IMG/VR virus record: IMGVR_UViG_3300017598_000473
Location: 1 to 33,220 of that record
Direction: 5' to 3' (one strand)
Length of the DNA stretch: 33,220 bases
Origin: a virus
The notes under the pieces are model-generated. The model was not told where the DNA came from. It was given only the letters and a program-made list of their open reading frames with translations, and did no database searches. The position numbers were made by a program, and so were the translations under genes. Shown piece by piece: positions 1 through 8,006 of this stretch. Numbering within the stretch: position 1 is the stretch's first letter; every line of letters begins with the position of its first letter.

Positions 1-1
1 A

Positions 2-91
2 ACTATCGACAATGCAGCGACTGAGGTAATTTCAGTTCAATACAATACGGTCAAGATAGTATCGGACGGGACGGAATGGTGGACTTTGTGA
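2..91 (+). CDS. 3' end of a rightward phage structural gene (partial)
   Basis: An open frame enters from the left edge and ends at TGA 89-91, giving 29 C-terminal residues rich in beta-forming Val, Ile, Thr and Tyr and ending in a DGTEWWTL-like sequence. Closing strands of this kind (a hydrophobic run, then DGT and aromatic residues) are common at the end of phage tail-spike or fibre proteins, so I infer a virion protein, but 29 residues do not identify it. It is the only rightward gene next to the leftward virion operon and converges on it with a 20-base gap. No start is visible because the gene is cut by the window edge. Confidence 0.45.
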   Translation, partial: TIDNAATEVISVQYNTVKIVSDGTEWWTL

Positions 92-111
92 AGCTGGCGA
101 ATCGTGATGAT

Positions 112-201
112 TTACCTGAATCGTTGCGGGCTTTGCTGATCATTCCAGCGAAACCATGCCCTCTCATCGGCTGGCATCTCCCGCATGGGATCAAGGCTCA
201 T
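112..201 (-). CDS. 29-aa small protein coupled to the gp10 gene
   Basis: ATG at 201 overlaps the TGA of the gp10-like gene (ATGA), the same coupling used between gp4 and gp10 just upstream. The peptide is short, polar and rich in Arg, Asp and Trp, with no membrane segment. In P22 the gene after gp10 encodes the tail needle gp26; this product is far too short to be one. It could be a real last gene of the operon or a remnant. A longer version of the frame (to 309) lies antisense within the operon's coding DNA and has no separate support. No function is assigned. Confidence 0.4.
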   Translation of the reverse strand: MSLDPMREMPADERAWFRWNDQQSPQRFR

Positions 202-1694
202 ACACTGCCTCCAACCGCGTTCAACAAAGTATCCGTCACGGTAATCGGTACGGCTTCGGTCACTCTTGCTCGATATACTCGTTGGTAGGAAGAACCCAGG
301 TTGTGCCATACAACACGCTGAAAACGCTTACCCTGCGCGCCTATCTCCCGGTCTGGTAATGCTGTCCATGTCTCACCGCCATCGTCAGATGCTTCCAGTT
401 GTATTACCGGGTCCGGTGAATTGGTATTACCTACCCCGGTTTTAAGAACAATCTCCAGTCGTTTATGAAAGACCCTCTGTCCAGAACCCCACACCGGCTG
501 ATAGGTCCACAACATTTCCTGTGCGATTTCTGGATTGGATACCGTCGATGAAGCCTCTGTATTTCCGTACAGATCCGAACTGATATCAGACACCCAGCCA
601 TTACCATTGCAGCCGCCAAACAACGGCCCCTGTGGAGTCTGTAGAGCTGATTGAAAGTCCCAGGACTCTTTACCGTTACTTCTGCGTCGAATCCATGCCC
701 CTGTAGTAATGTCGTAAACAAGGCAATTCTGTGCGGTCCTGAAGGCGTAATAGCTGTGACCCTCGAATTGCCAGCCCATTCCTTTAGCCGAGGAAATAGC
801 AGGATCGTCCTGCATGATCTTCTCGATGGCTTCGTTCGATACCTTGACAGGTTGCATACCGTTCAAGGTCCTGACCGTCTTATCGTCTGCAATCCAGAAC
901 GGTGAATTATCAATCAACACAATCGAACGTCCAGACAGACAGCCCTTTTCGATGGTGCCGTTGATCATCTTCCTGAACGGAAAACCAGAACCTCCGGTGG
1001 TATCCCATATCTCAATAGACGACTGACCAAACAACAACAACTGCGCTTTGTCCGATTTCATACCAACTAAAAGATCAGGACTGGTTTCAGCCGTTGCAAA
1101 AAACAACGGATCAAACGCTGTACTTGATCCTAAATCTGCAGAAAAGAAACGACCCGTCGATGGCTCCCTGAACAAGAAATAGTTATCCAGAAACTCCACA
1201 TCTCCTGCACCACGGGACGTAAAATCGGTATCTGAAATCTGAGCTAATGTACGAGATGCACCGGAAAGTGGTGCGCTGTATCCGTTCGGCTGAATAACGG
1301 CAACAATATCCCCCGCCGTATTAATCTCTATGTCAGAGTGATCTGAATACGGAATATTTAAAAGCGGCGTCGAGAATGTAGATCCCGCATTGTTAAACTG
1401 GCCTGACCCGTGATATTTGAAGTTCTCAATGGTAATGGCATCACCAGAACCGCCGCCCTCGGAACCAATAAAGAACACATCACCCAGAACCGGGTCATAG
1501 ACCATCGACAGAATTTCATTCCATGCGGAAAAGGTTGACGTTGTATCGTCACGCTCTAACCGCCGCATACCGGGACATTTGCGAATCAGGTACGACGCCT
1601 TGGCGTCCCTCGGTAGCTTTTCAACGTAACAGTTAATAAGCTCCGAGGTGGAAGCCTTGCCCTTCAAGGGATGCGATGTGACTGGAAGTCTCAT
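198..1694 (-). CDS. Tail hub / packaged-DNA stabilisation protein, P22 gp10-like
   Basis: The 498-aa protein resembles the P22 gp10 family (472 aa in P22), which forms a hexameric hub below gp4 and closes the portal after packaging. Support: the N-terminus (RLPVTSHPLKGKA, then a SELINCYVEKLP-like stretch, then a KCPGMRRL-like stretch) has the family's opening pattern, followed by repeated short beta blades such as LLFGQSSIEIWDTTG and a C-terminal Ig-like region with SDDGGETW. ATG at 1694 overlaps the gp4-like stop by ATGA, so the two neck proteins are translationally coupled, matching their physical contact in the virion. Family membership is judged from sequence pattern and gene order, not from a search. 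Confidence 0.85.
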   Translation of the reverse strand: MRLPVTSHPLKGKASTSELINCYVEKLPRDAKASYLIRKCPGMRRLERDDTTSTFSAWNEILSMVYDPVLGDVFFIGSEGGGSGDAITIENFKYHGSGQFNNAGSTFSTPLLNIPYSDHSDIEINTAGDIVAVIQPNGYSAPLSGASRTLAQISDTDFTSRGAGDVEFLDNYFLFREPSTGRFFSADLGSSTAFDPLFFATAETSPDLLVGMKSDKAQLLLFGQSSIEIWDTTGGSGFPFRKMINGTIEKGCLSGRSIVLIDNSPFWIADDKTVRTLNGMQPVKVSNEAIEKIMQDDPAISSAKGMGWQFEGHSYYAFRTAQNCLVYDITTGAWIRRRSNGKESWDFQSALQTPQGPLFGGCNGNGWVSDISSDLYGNTEASSTVSNPEIAQEMLWTYQPVWGSGQRVFHKRLEIVLKTGVGNTNSPDPVIQLEASDDGGETWTALPDREIGAQGKRFQRVVWHNLGSSYQRVYRARVTEAVPITVTDTLLNAVGGSV

Positions 1695-2095
1695 ATATCA
1701 TTCTGTATGTCGTAACGACCCCTGTTACCACCCGGAAGGTGGGTCATGTCGGCACCGTCAAGCTTGTTGTTAATCAACCTTGCAAGGACCGTATTTCGAG
1801 TCGATCGGTAAGCCGCAGCTGTTTCTGGTGTGATCGTAGCCCCGTACTGAGGGGCACAACGAATAGCCAAACCAAGGATAACCAAGGTTTCAGACCAGTC
1901 AGGAATCGGTGCTGTAGCCTCTGTATCGGTTTGAGCAAACCAACCAAGATCAATGTCCTCTTCCTTCCACACCTCCATCAGTCGATTGAGCTTACTAAGG
2001 CATTGAGTGCCTTGTTCGCTACTCGGAGCCTGGACCTCATTGATAACGTTGATCTCTCTCAATGCATCGGTAATCAATGTAACGTTTGTAGTCAT
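1691..2095 (-). CDS. Tail accessory factor / head completion protein, P22 gp4-like
   Basis: This 134-aa, mostly helical protein matches the P22 gp4 type: an N-terminal helix (LITDALREINVINE), a second helix with LNRLMEVWKEEDIDLGW, and the later AIRCAPQYGATITPETAA region typical of the family. gp4 binds the portal after packaging and receives the gp10 hub. P22 gp4 is about 166 aa, so this is a short version. Its ATG overlaps the methyltransferase stop (ATGA) and its stop overlaps the gp10-like start. The muramidase activity claimed for P22 gp4 cannot be judged from this sequence. Confidence 0.85.
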   Translation of the reverse strand: MTTNVTLITDALREINVINEVQAPSSEQGTQCLSKLNRLMEVWKEEDIDLGWFAQTDTEATAPIPDWSETLVILGLAIRCAPQYGATITPETAAAYRSTRNTVLARLINNKLDGADMTHLPGGNRGRYDIQNDI

Positions 2096-2601
2096 TTCAC
2101 TGCCTGTATGACAAAACCAACCTGTTCATCCATTTCCGTCATCGCGATCAGGTTAAAATCGCCTTCCCAATAGGGGCGGTAATCCGTCATGGACGTAGTA
2201 CCAATCTGTACCTCGTACTCTTTCTGTGACAAGAATACTAAACTTTCCGGTGAAATAATGCGTTTATGGCCCGGATCACCCCAAGCCCATTTTGAATCCC
2301 ACTTGGGACAGGTCGCACAGAAATAACCTCTGGGTTTTAGTATCCGCCAGAACTCATAGAACTGGTTGAAGAAAAACCGCCAATCACCCTGCATTCCCGT
2401 ATGTTCAAGAATTTCATAGGCATGAATCTCATCGAACATATCATCATCAAAAGGCATCGGTAGGCTCTCAAGATCGTGAACCACACTACAACCCGTATCT
2501 TCGTCAATATCCAGGGTAATCAGTTCAGTCCATCCCGAGGGGATTCCATCAAACGTGACTTTCTTATCCCAGTTCTTTCCAGCTCCAATTAAGAGTTCCA
2601 T
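2092..2601 (-). CDS. Class I SAM-dependent methyltransferase-like protein
   Basis: The 169-aa protein has the Methyltransf_11-like order: a short first strand near residues 2-8, acidic residues D31/D33 after the second strand, LPMPFDDDMFDEI (48-59), EILEH (63-67) and a LKPRGYF motif (88-94), then a WGDPGHKR-type loop. The usual glycine-rich motif I is reduced to LIGAGKN, so cofactor binding may be minimal. The substrate is unknown; a sugar, protein or small molecule is as likely as DNA, since no NPPY or PC motif is present. ATG overlaps the glycosyltransferase stop as TGATG, so the two enzymes are co-translated and probably act in one pathway. They sit between the coat gene and the neck genes. 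Confidence 0.75.
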   Translation of the reverse strand: MELLIGAGKNWDKKVTFDGIPSGWTELITLDIDEDTGCSVVHDLESLPMPFDDDMFDEIHAYEILEHTGMQGDWRFFFNQFYEFWRILKPRGYFCATCPKWDSKWAWGDPGHKRIISPESLVFLSQKEYEVQIGTTSMTDYRPYWEGDFNLIAMTEMDEQVGFVIQAVK

Positions 2602-3344
2602 CAGGCCACCTTCTTATAGTCTTTCACTTTCTTTGAAAGAAACTTGGCCCAATTCCCTTTGTAGCCACCATGAACAAAATCCAAGTCCGGTAATACCTGA
2701 ATCGGTTTATCAAATACACCCTCTCGATACAGATCCATGTACTTGTCACAGAATGCAAAGTCTTCACCCACAAACCTGTTCTGTTCATCGAACTTTGTCT
2801 CGAACACCCACGGCAAATCAGGCTCATTGGAGATCTTTGCCATCTTCGCGTCTTTGACCATATACTCCAAAACATCCCGGCGAATACACAAGAACCCTGT
2901 AGGGACTCTGGAACACTGCAGCCAGTTATCGTCCTCTACCCAGAGCGTATCCTCGCCGTCGTCACCCTTGATATCAGGATGCGGCAACCAATTAGCCGGG
3001 TAGTCTTCAGGCTCCTGTCTACGCCTGTACACACCCGCAGCGACCGGATGATCAGCCAGAAGAACATTGATGTAGGCGTGATACGGGAACTTCAGGTCCG
3101 AATCAATGAAGAACAAGTGAGTGAAATCAGGATCGGCCAAGAACTTGTTGACCATCCAGTTTCGATTCAACTCAATGAAGGCACCATTACCCATAACACA
3201 GGCTGAAAACCTGATCCCGAAGTTAGCTGACATGAATGCCGACTCTGCGAGAGACTGAGAATAGTCGGTGTCTACCTTGCCGTCATAAGCCGGTGTTGCT
3301 ACGAAGACATACGGCGCTTTTTTCTCTTTATCTTTTTTCGCCAT
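2601..3344 (-). CDS. GT-A-type glycosyltransferase
   Basis: The 247-aa protein has features of nucleotide-sugar GT-A enzymes: an N-terminal strand FVATPAYDG (14-22), the metal-binding DSD motif (81-83) after the strand HLFFI, a conserved GVYRRR segment (104-109), and a late VGEDFAFCDKY motif resembling the catalytic ED of family-2 enzymes. There is no membrane segment, so it is cytoplasmic. I chose ATG 3344, which overlaps the stop of the Lys-rich protein as TGATG; GTG 3347 is also in frame. Its placement inside the head/neck operon next to a methyltransferase suggests modification of a virion component or of a host glycan, but acceptor and donor cannot be read from sequence. Confidence 0.8.
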   Translation of the reverse strand: MAKKDKEKKAPYVFVATPAYDGKVDTDYSQSLAESAFMSANFGIRFSACVMGNGAFIELNRNWMVNKFLADPDFTHLFFIDSDLKFPYHAYINVLLADHPVAAGVYRRRQEPEDYPANWLPHPDIKGDDGEDTLWVEDDNWLQCSRVPTGFLCIRRDVLEYMVKDAKMAKISNEPDLPWVFETKFDEQNRFVGEDFAFCDKYMDLYREGVFDKPIQVLPDLDFVHGGYKGNWAKFLSKKVKDYKKVA

Positions 3345-3493
3345 CACTTTTTCTTCTTAGCTTTTTTCTTGGTTTTCGCCTTTTCGGGCTGTATGGGAAC
3401 CTCCGTGAAGGTCCCTGTCGCTTCGTCCCAGACCCTTTTCGTGGTCTTGGGCGGTTCCTCGCCCACCCACAGTTTCAAGTCTTTATCGTACAT
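3344..3493 (-). CDS. 49-aa Lys-rich small protein
   Basis: This reading frame follows an excellent ribosome-binding site (AGGAGG, ending seven bases before ATG 3493) and its TGA overlaps the glycosyltransferase ATG. The N-terminal half is mixed (MYDKDLKLWVGEEPP, then a KRVWDEATGTF-like stretch) and the last 13 residues are almost all Lys with a few Ala and Thr. The basic tail would bind nucleic acid or an acidic protein surface. It is the first gene after the coat terminator and so may carry the ribosome entry for the glycosyltransferase-to-gp10 segment. I do not recognise the family. Confidence 0.75.
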   Translation of the reverse strand: MYDKDLKLWVGEEPPKTTKRVWDEATGTFTEVPIQPEKAKTKKKAKKKK

Positions 3494-3504
3494 ACCATCC
3501 TCCT

Positions 3505-3536
3505 AAAAAAAGGGGTACACCCTGAGATGCACCCCT
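3505..3536 (-). terminator. Rho-independent terminator after the coat gene
   Basis: Read leftward, AGGGGTGCA (3536-3528) pairs with TGTACCCCT (3519-3511) in a 9-bp stem with one G-U pair and an 8-base loop, followed at once by seven Ts (3511-3505, the first being the last stem base). It lies 27 bases past the coat stop and just before the strong ribosome-binding site of the next gene. It probably lowers expression of the enzyme and neck genes relative to coat protein; some read-through must occur unless a promoter lies between. Confidence 0.8.
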
Positions 3537-3562
3537 CCTAATCAGCTACTCATCAGTCTAGC

Positions 3563-4831
3563 TTAGAGTAGGTCGAGTTCATACATATGCCTATTCGCTA
3601 ACTCAGGATAGAGTCCTGCAAAGCCCCAGAGGATATCGAATCGAGTCGAGACAATATCCGTAGACACAGACCACTGCTTAGCGAGCCTCATGGAAATGCC
3701 GTCCTTCTGCGCCCTTGAACCCCAAGCACCGTATTTCGTCACATCCTCAAGGTCTGCCGTAGCAAACACGAACGCATCCCGGTGGAACTGAAGGTCCTGA
3801 CCAAAGCCGGAACCCACCGCACCAATCAAGGTTGCCGTTAAGCCGTCCGTATCCGTAACACCCGACAAAGCACAGTTCTGGTAAGCATTACCCGAGCCGT
3901 AAATCAGCGCCGGTTTAACCGTCACAGTGTAAGCCGTGGCCGCTGTCGTCAAAGTAACAGCCGTCTGGTTTACAAACGTCTTCAGCTTGCCGCGAGTCGT
4001 CTTGGTTTCAGGATGAACGTCATAAACACCATCGAGCGTGATGATGTCACCAGCCAGAATGGTCGTACCCGAGGTAGCACCATCAATAGAAAGCGCTGTC
4101 TGCGATGACCACGTATTCTGCGTAGTCGTTGCTGTACCCAAAGCTGTACCGTTAGTGACTGGAGAACCTGCCAAAGTACCTGTGGTATGAGATGGCACAA
4201 GCGTATTCTCGTACACATCAAAGCCCGCAGTGCGACCCATCATGCCTTCACGATACTGCCTGCGAATATTCTCCGATGCCTGGAAAAGACCCTTTACAGC
4301 ATCGTTAAACTCCACCTGGGAATCAGGTGACAGGCAGGCACAACGATTACTCATTGGGCCAAGCTCGTTCGTGATATTGGCACCGCCCTGCTGGAATCGC
4401 TTATACGTCAGCAAACCATTGGTACTTGCATTCGTGTAGTTCGATACCAGCTTGTAGGCAGCAGAAAACGCATCACCTTCAATCTTGGCAGCCAGTTGAG
4501 CCATTGCTGGTTCAACAATACGATCCGAAAAGTCGTCCAGTTCCATCGTCAGTTCTTTGGTCGTGAACGATACGTCAACACCGTACTGGCTGTTAACGGT
4601 TAACGGAGTGGAACGCTCAGTGTGATCCTGAGCCGACAAAGTTGCACCGGTACGAACGGTATACTTTGAAGGCATACGGATGTTGAGCGAAGTGCCGATC
4701 TTTGCACCATCCTGTGCAAATGAGTCATCGTACTGCGTATTGACGTTACCAACAAAGTTGAGCTTCTGGTGCAGAACGTCAAGCGCCTTACGAGTAATCA
4801 TCGTCGGCGTAAGAATGCTGTTTGTAGCCAC
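3563..4831 (-). CDS. Major capsid protein, P22 coat-like (HK97 fold)
   Basis: The 422-aa protein has the layout of the P22 gp5 coat family (430 aa in P22): an N-terminal arm with a LNFVGNVN region, the IRMPSKYTVRTGA strand, FTTKELTMELDDFSDRIVEPA, a spine helix (AMAQLAAKIEGDAFSA), a middle insertion with beta residues where P22 has its I-domain, and a C-terminal FVFATADLEDV, SMRLAKQWS, LWGFAGLYPELA series. It builds the icosahedral shell with the scaffold encoded just upstream. The start is GTG 4831 with AGGGG six bases before it, unusual for the most abundant virion protein; the next in-frame ATG would lose the N-terminal arm. A terminator follows the gene. Confidence 0.9.
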   Translation of the reverse strand: MATNSILTPTMITRKALDVLHQKLNFVGNVNTQYDDSFAQDGAKIGTSLNIRMPSKYTVRTGATLSAQDHTERSTPLTVNSQYGVDVSFTTKELTMELDDFSDRIVEPAMAQLAAKIEGDAFSAAYKLVSNYTNASTNGLLTYKRFQQGGANITNELGPMSNRCACLSPDSQVEFNDAVKGLFQASENIRRQYREGMMGRTAGFDVYENTLVPSHTTGTLAGSPVTNGTALGTATTTQNTWSSQTALSIDGATSGTTILAGDIITLDGVYDVHPETKTTRGKLKTFVNQTAVTLTTAATAYTVTVKPALIYGSGNAYQNCALSGVTDTDGLTATLIGAVGSGFGQDLQFHRDAFVFATADLEDVTKYGAWGSRAQKDGISMRLAKQWSVSTDIVSTRFDILWGFAGLYPELANRHMYELDLL

Positions 4832-4848
4832 GTATTACCCCTGAATAG

Positions 4849-5670
4849 TTACTTTCCCCGCAGCTTTACCTGTCTCGCGTTCTCTCGCTTGAACCATTCT
4901 GCATCCGACATCTTGTCAGACTTTGGATCGGTCGTAGCAACACGCGCTCCAGGCTCTGCACCCTTCACCGTCTTCGATGGAGGTGGCGGGGCATCACTGA
5001 CCTTCTTTCCAGAGGCTGATTTCTCAGAGAGTAAACGACCTTCAAGCGCAACCATCCTGCGTATTGCTGAATGTTGAGGGGCACGGGCAATGTCCATCGC
5101 CTCGTCAGGATTCTTTGCAAGGTAGTAAGCCATTTCAGGACCAATATCCGAACCGCGTATTTCTTCCGCCATGTCCAGTGAACAAGCCCATCGACTTTCT
5201 ACTACGTCGAAATAATCCTTTACCTCTTTCGCTAACTCTTTTTCCTTGGTCTCGAACTGCTTTTGTGATTCACCGGTTCTCTGACGTTCTGTGTATTCAT
5301 CGGCTACGCGCTTGGCTGCTTTCTCTGCAGCTACCTCAGCACGTTTATCCGCCTCATCCCACACATAACGCTGGTATTGCGATTCGTCATAATCAAAGTC
5401 CGAGAGCGTTTTGGGCTTTTCTTCAGCAGGCTTATCAAGCGCATCCAGCTTCTTTCGAAGCTCGTCACGCTCTTTCGCTACCGAACCTAAGTCCCTTTCA
5501 GTATCTCTGAAACGTTCGGTCAGTCTATCAATCCGTTCTTGGAATGGATCGGGTTTAGTATCGCTTTCCTCGGCGGGTGGTGACTCCGCTCCGCTTTCCA
5601 GTTCCTGAACTTCGGCCTCCGCCTCTACTTCAGTCTCCAGACTCGCGTCTGCACCTTCAATTTCTTGCAT
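4849..5670 (-). CDS. Head scaffolding protein
   Basis: The 273-aa protein is very rich in Glu, Lys, Asp and Ala. The first 30 residues are strongly acidic, residues about 45-80 form a heptad-like coiled coil (LTERFRDTERDLGSVAKER), and the last 20 are basic (FKRENARQVKLRGK), matching the C-terminal coat-binding helix of P22-type scaffolds. P22 gp8 is 303 aa. Scaffold guides coat assembly and leaves before DNA packaging. Position between portal and coat is the standard P22 order. The call rests on composition, length and place, since scaffold sequences diverge quickly. Confidence 0.8.
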   Translation of the reverse strand: MQEIEGADASLETEVEAEAEVQELESGAESPPAEESDTKPDPFQERIDRLTERFRDTERDLGSVAKERDELRKKLDALDKPAEEKPKTLSDFDYDESQYQRYVWDEADKRAEVAAEKAAKRVADEYTERQRTGESQKQFETKEKELAKEVKDYFDVVESRWACSLDMAEEIRGSDIGPEMAYYLAKNPDEAMDIARAPQHSAIRRMVALEGRLLSEKSASGKKVSDAPPPPSKTVKGAEPGARVATTDPKSDKMSDAEWFKRENARQVKLRGK

Positions 5671-5705
5671 GGATACACTCTCGTGTTGCGCTTCCCAGCG
5701 AATTA

Positions 5706-8006
5706 TCAGCCGCCGTCAGAGTCGGCGTCACTCTCGGGAACCAGGCGTAAACCGCCTTTCTCCCTGACAGCAGCCACACTTTTTTGGCTACCATCGTCAT
5801 AACTTACATCCGCAATGAGTTTACCACCCTCCCTGCGAATATTACCACTTGTAATACTTTTATCGGCCTTCTGTGAAAGATTGCCAAAGGCCTCATCAGC
5901 TACCTGCATGAAGTTAGCCAACAAGCCATCAATAACATTGATCGTGTCCTGCGCCTGTTCAGCAGCTTGTGTAGCCATTGCCGATGCGTCAAGGGCTTGC
6001 TCTACATCAGAATCACCAAGAACCTTGGTTTCAAGCTCTGCTTTCAGCTTGATGAGGTTCGCCACCTCTTTCGCCATGTGAGCATCAAATTCAGCCTTCG
6101 CCGCTCGAACGTTCGCCAGTTCCGTCTTAATCTCAGCCTTGGCTTTCTCATTCCTGGCCTGTTCCTGACCCAGATTCTGTTCGGCCTCCGAAACCATTGA
6201 AGCCTGTTCTTCAACCATCTGCATGGCCTGTTCGGCTTGCTGCATCATCGCCATGACTTCAGGATCAATCTCCTTACCCTGATTCATCAACTGTTGAACC
6301 TGTGGCGGTAACAAAGTCCTTAGACGCTCTGCAATGTCATCGGCATAGGGAAGATCCATCGACTTGAAGACCAGATCTCCTGCAACACCCATCATCTCGG
6401 GGAACTGGTTAGCTAACTGACCGTAAGTCTCTGCAGCTTCCTGTCTCTGTGTAGCAAAACTCGGCCCAATCGTGACAGTGACATCGTATTTGCCGGTCTG
6501 AAGGTCATTCACACGGACAGAACGTCCCTCTTCAGGGTCATAGACCACCTGGTTAACACTCACATAGTCCTCAGCGCCATCGGACCCCAGAATACGTAGT
6601 TCCCTCTCAGTGTCGTAAATCTCAGGGATTAGATCAATCAGAATCTCATAGGTCCGGCGAATACCATTAGCGATGTTGTCCTTGTAATTGAAGGTCGCTA
6701 TCTCACCCTGTTGCTGTCGAGCATAAATAGCTCTGCCGGAAGTCTCATTGCTAGAAGCCCCTAGAGACGGATCAAAAATACCCGTAACGGCTTTGATCTC
6801 TTCAGAAGCTAATTGAGTTTCCTGCATCAAGGCAACAGGAATATCAGCACCACCCATCCTGGCCGGCGCGCCGGGAGCCTTAGCATCTGCTGTGTACAGC
6901 ATGAAGGGAAAGTTCTTCTTATGTGCTACAGCCCACTTATCAGTATGCCCTGCAGCCTGATCAGTCGTTGCCCACCACTTAGCCTGTGGGGCTAAAGCAA
7001 TCGTCTCTGCAATCGCGGTTCGAGCAAAGTTATAAGACCGTTGAGCATCCTTGGCAAACCTTGGCAAACCCCACCATTTAGGCCTGCCGTCAACAACCAT
7101 ATACTCCCCGTAAACCATCACAAAGGGAAACTGTCGTCCTGCCCACTCTGTCGGCCCTTCGAGGACTCTATCGCCTGAGACAATGCACCACATGATCTTG
7201 TAAGTATCGACCTCACGACGACGCTCAATCTGCTCCTGAAGCTCCGGTGCATTAGCCTCGTCAGACTCCGAATCAACGACCGTTCCATCCTCTAACAGCC
7301 ACAGTTCCTTGCGATGAGGAACTTTGTACCAGTATTCAGCGATACGAACGTTCTGTTCATCCTCCCAGTCGTCATCGTCATCAAACTCAGCCAAGTCCTC
7401 GAAATTAACCTTTTCAGCCTTCGGATAGCGCTTTTCAAATATCTTGTGGGATATCTTCTCTGTGAGAATCCAGTCCTCTGCATCTCGCTTCATCGAGTCT
7501 TTACAAGACGGATCAGCGTACAAACAAAACGGGTTCTCGATAGGCCGAATCATAAGGTCCTGGTTAAACGCTGTATCATCTGAATACTCTGTGTCCACCC
7601 TCCACGAACCCATGCCTGCATGGACCTGGTACTCAGCCTCGTAGTCAATACAGGCATCTCCATCCGAGATGTTCCAGATATTACGAATCAAGCCCTCATA
7701 GATATCTGCAATCTCTTTATCGCCACCCTCTACAGCTCGAACCTTGCCCGCAGGACGATTGGCCCGGATATCGTTGATAATCCTCTTGCCAGTGACACGG
7801 AGCTTGTTGAACTCGTAACAGGGACGCTCTCCACGCTCCTGTTTCATGTTCGCATCCCACTGGTGTCCGGGTTCATTGACGAACTTGAAGTCCAGCATAG
7901 CCTCACGCCGATTGTCCTGATCAGCTTCATACATGAACTTGTATCGCTTCTTAATCTTAGCGATCAGGTCCTTATTGTCTTTCTTGCGCATGTCAGGCTG
8001 TGGCAC
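5706..8006 (-). CDS. Portal protein, P22 gp1-like
   Basis: A 766-aa protein with P22-portal features: the N-terminal HQWDANMKQERGERPCYEFNKL segment, the RPAGKVRAVEG region, MGSWRVDTEY, EDWILTEKIS, PEIYDTERELRILG, and a long C-terminal helical region (roughly 580-690) rich in Gln, Glu and Ala that would form the barrel. P22 gp1 is 725 aa. Twelve copies make the DNA channel and bind the terminase. An in-frame TTG lies at 8012, but AGGGG is only two bases from it and eight bases from GTG 8006, so I prefer GTG 8006; ATG 7991 is a third option. The gene overlaps the terminase end by 14 bases. Confidence 0.9.
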   Translation of the reverse strand: MPQPDMRKKDNKDLIAKIKKRYKFMYEADQDNRREAMLDFKFVNEPGHQWDANMKQERGERPCYEFNKLRVTGKRIINDIRANRPAGKVRAVEGGDKEIADIYEGLIRNIWNISDGDACIDYEAEYQVHAGMGSWRVDTEYSDDTAFNQDLMIRPIENPFCLYADPSCKDSMKRDAEDWILTEKISHKIFEKRYPKAEKVNFEDLAEFDDDDDWEDEQNVRIAEYWYKVPHRKELWLLEDGTVVDSESDEANAPELQEQIERRREVDTYKIMWCIVSGDRVLEGPTEWAGRQFPFVMVYGEYMVVDGRPKWWGLPRFAKDAQRSYNFARTAIAETIALAPQAKWWATTDQAAGHTDKWAVAHKKNFPFMLYTADAKAPGAPARMGGADIPVALMQETQLASEEIKAVTGIFDPSLGASSNETSGRAIYARQQQGEIATFNYKDNIANGIRRTYEILIDLIPEIYDTERELRILGSDGAEDYVSVNQVVYDPEEGRSVRVNDLQTGKYDVTVTIGPSFATQRQEAAETYGQLANQFPEMMGVAGDLVFKSMDLPYADDIAERLRTLLPPQVQQLMNQGKEIDPEVMAMMQQAEQAMQMVEEQASMVSEAEQNLGQEQARNEKAKAEIKTELANVRAAKAEFDAHMAKEVANLIKLKAELETKVLGDSDVEQALDASAMATQAAEQAQDTINVIDGLLANFMQVADEAFGNLSQKADKSITSGNIRREGGKLIADVSYDDGSQKSVAAVREKGGLRLVPESDADSDGG

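Noticed and set aside
2092-2601. Methyltransferase as a DNA methylase that protects phage DNA
   Set aside because: No N-methyl (D/N-PP-Y/F) or C5 (PC, ENV) catalytic motif is present, and its partner gene is a glycosyltransferase, so this reading has no support.
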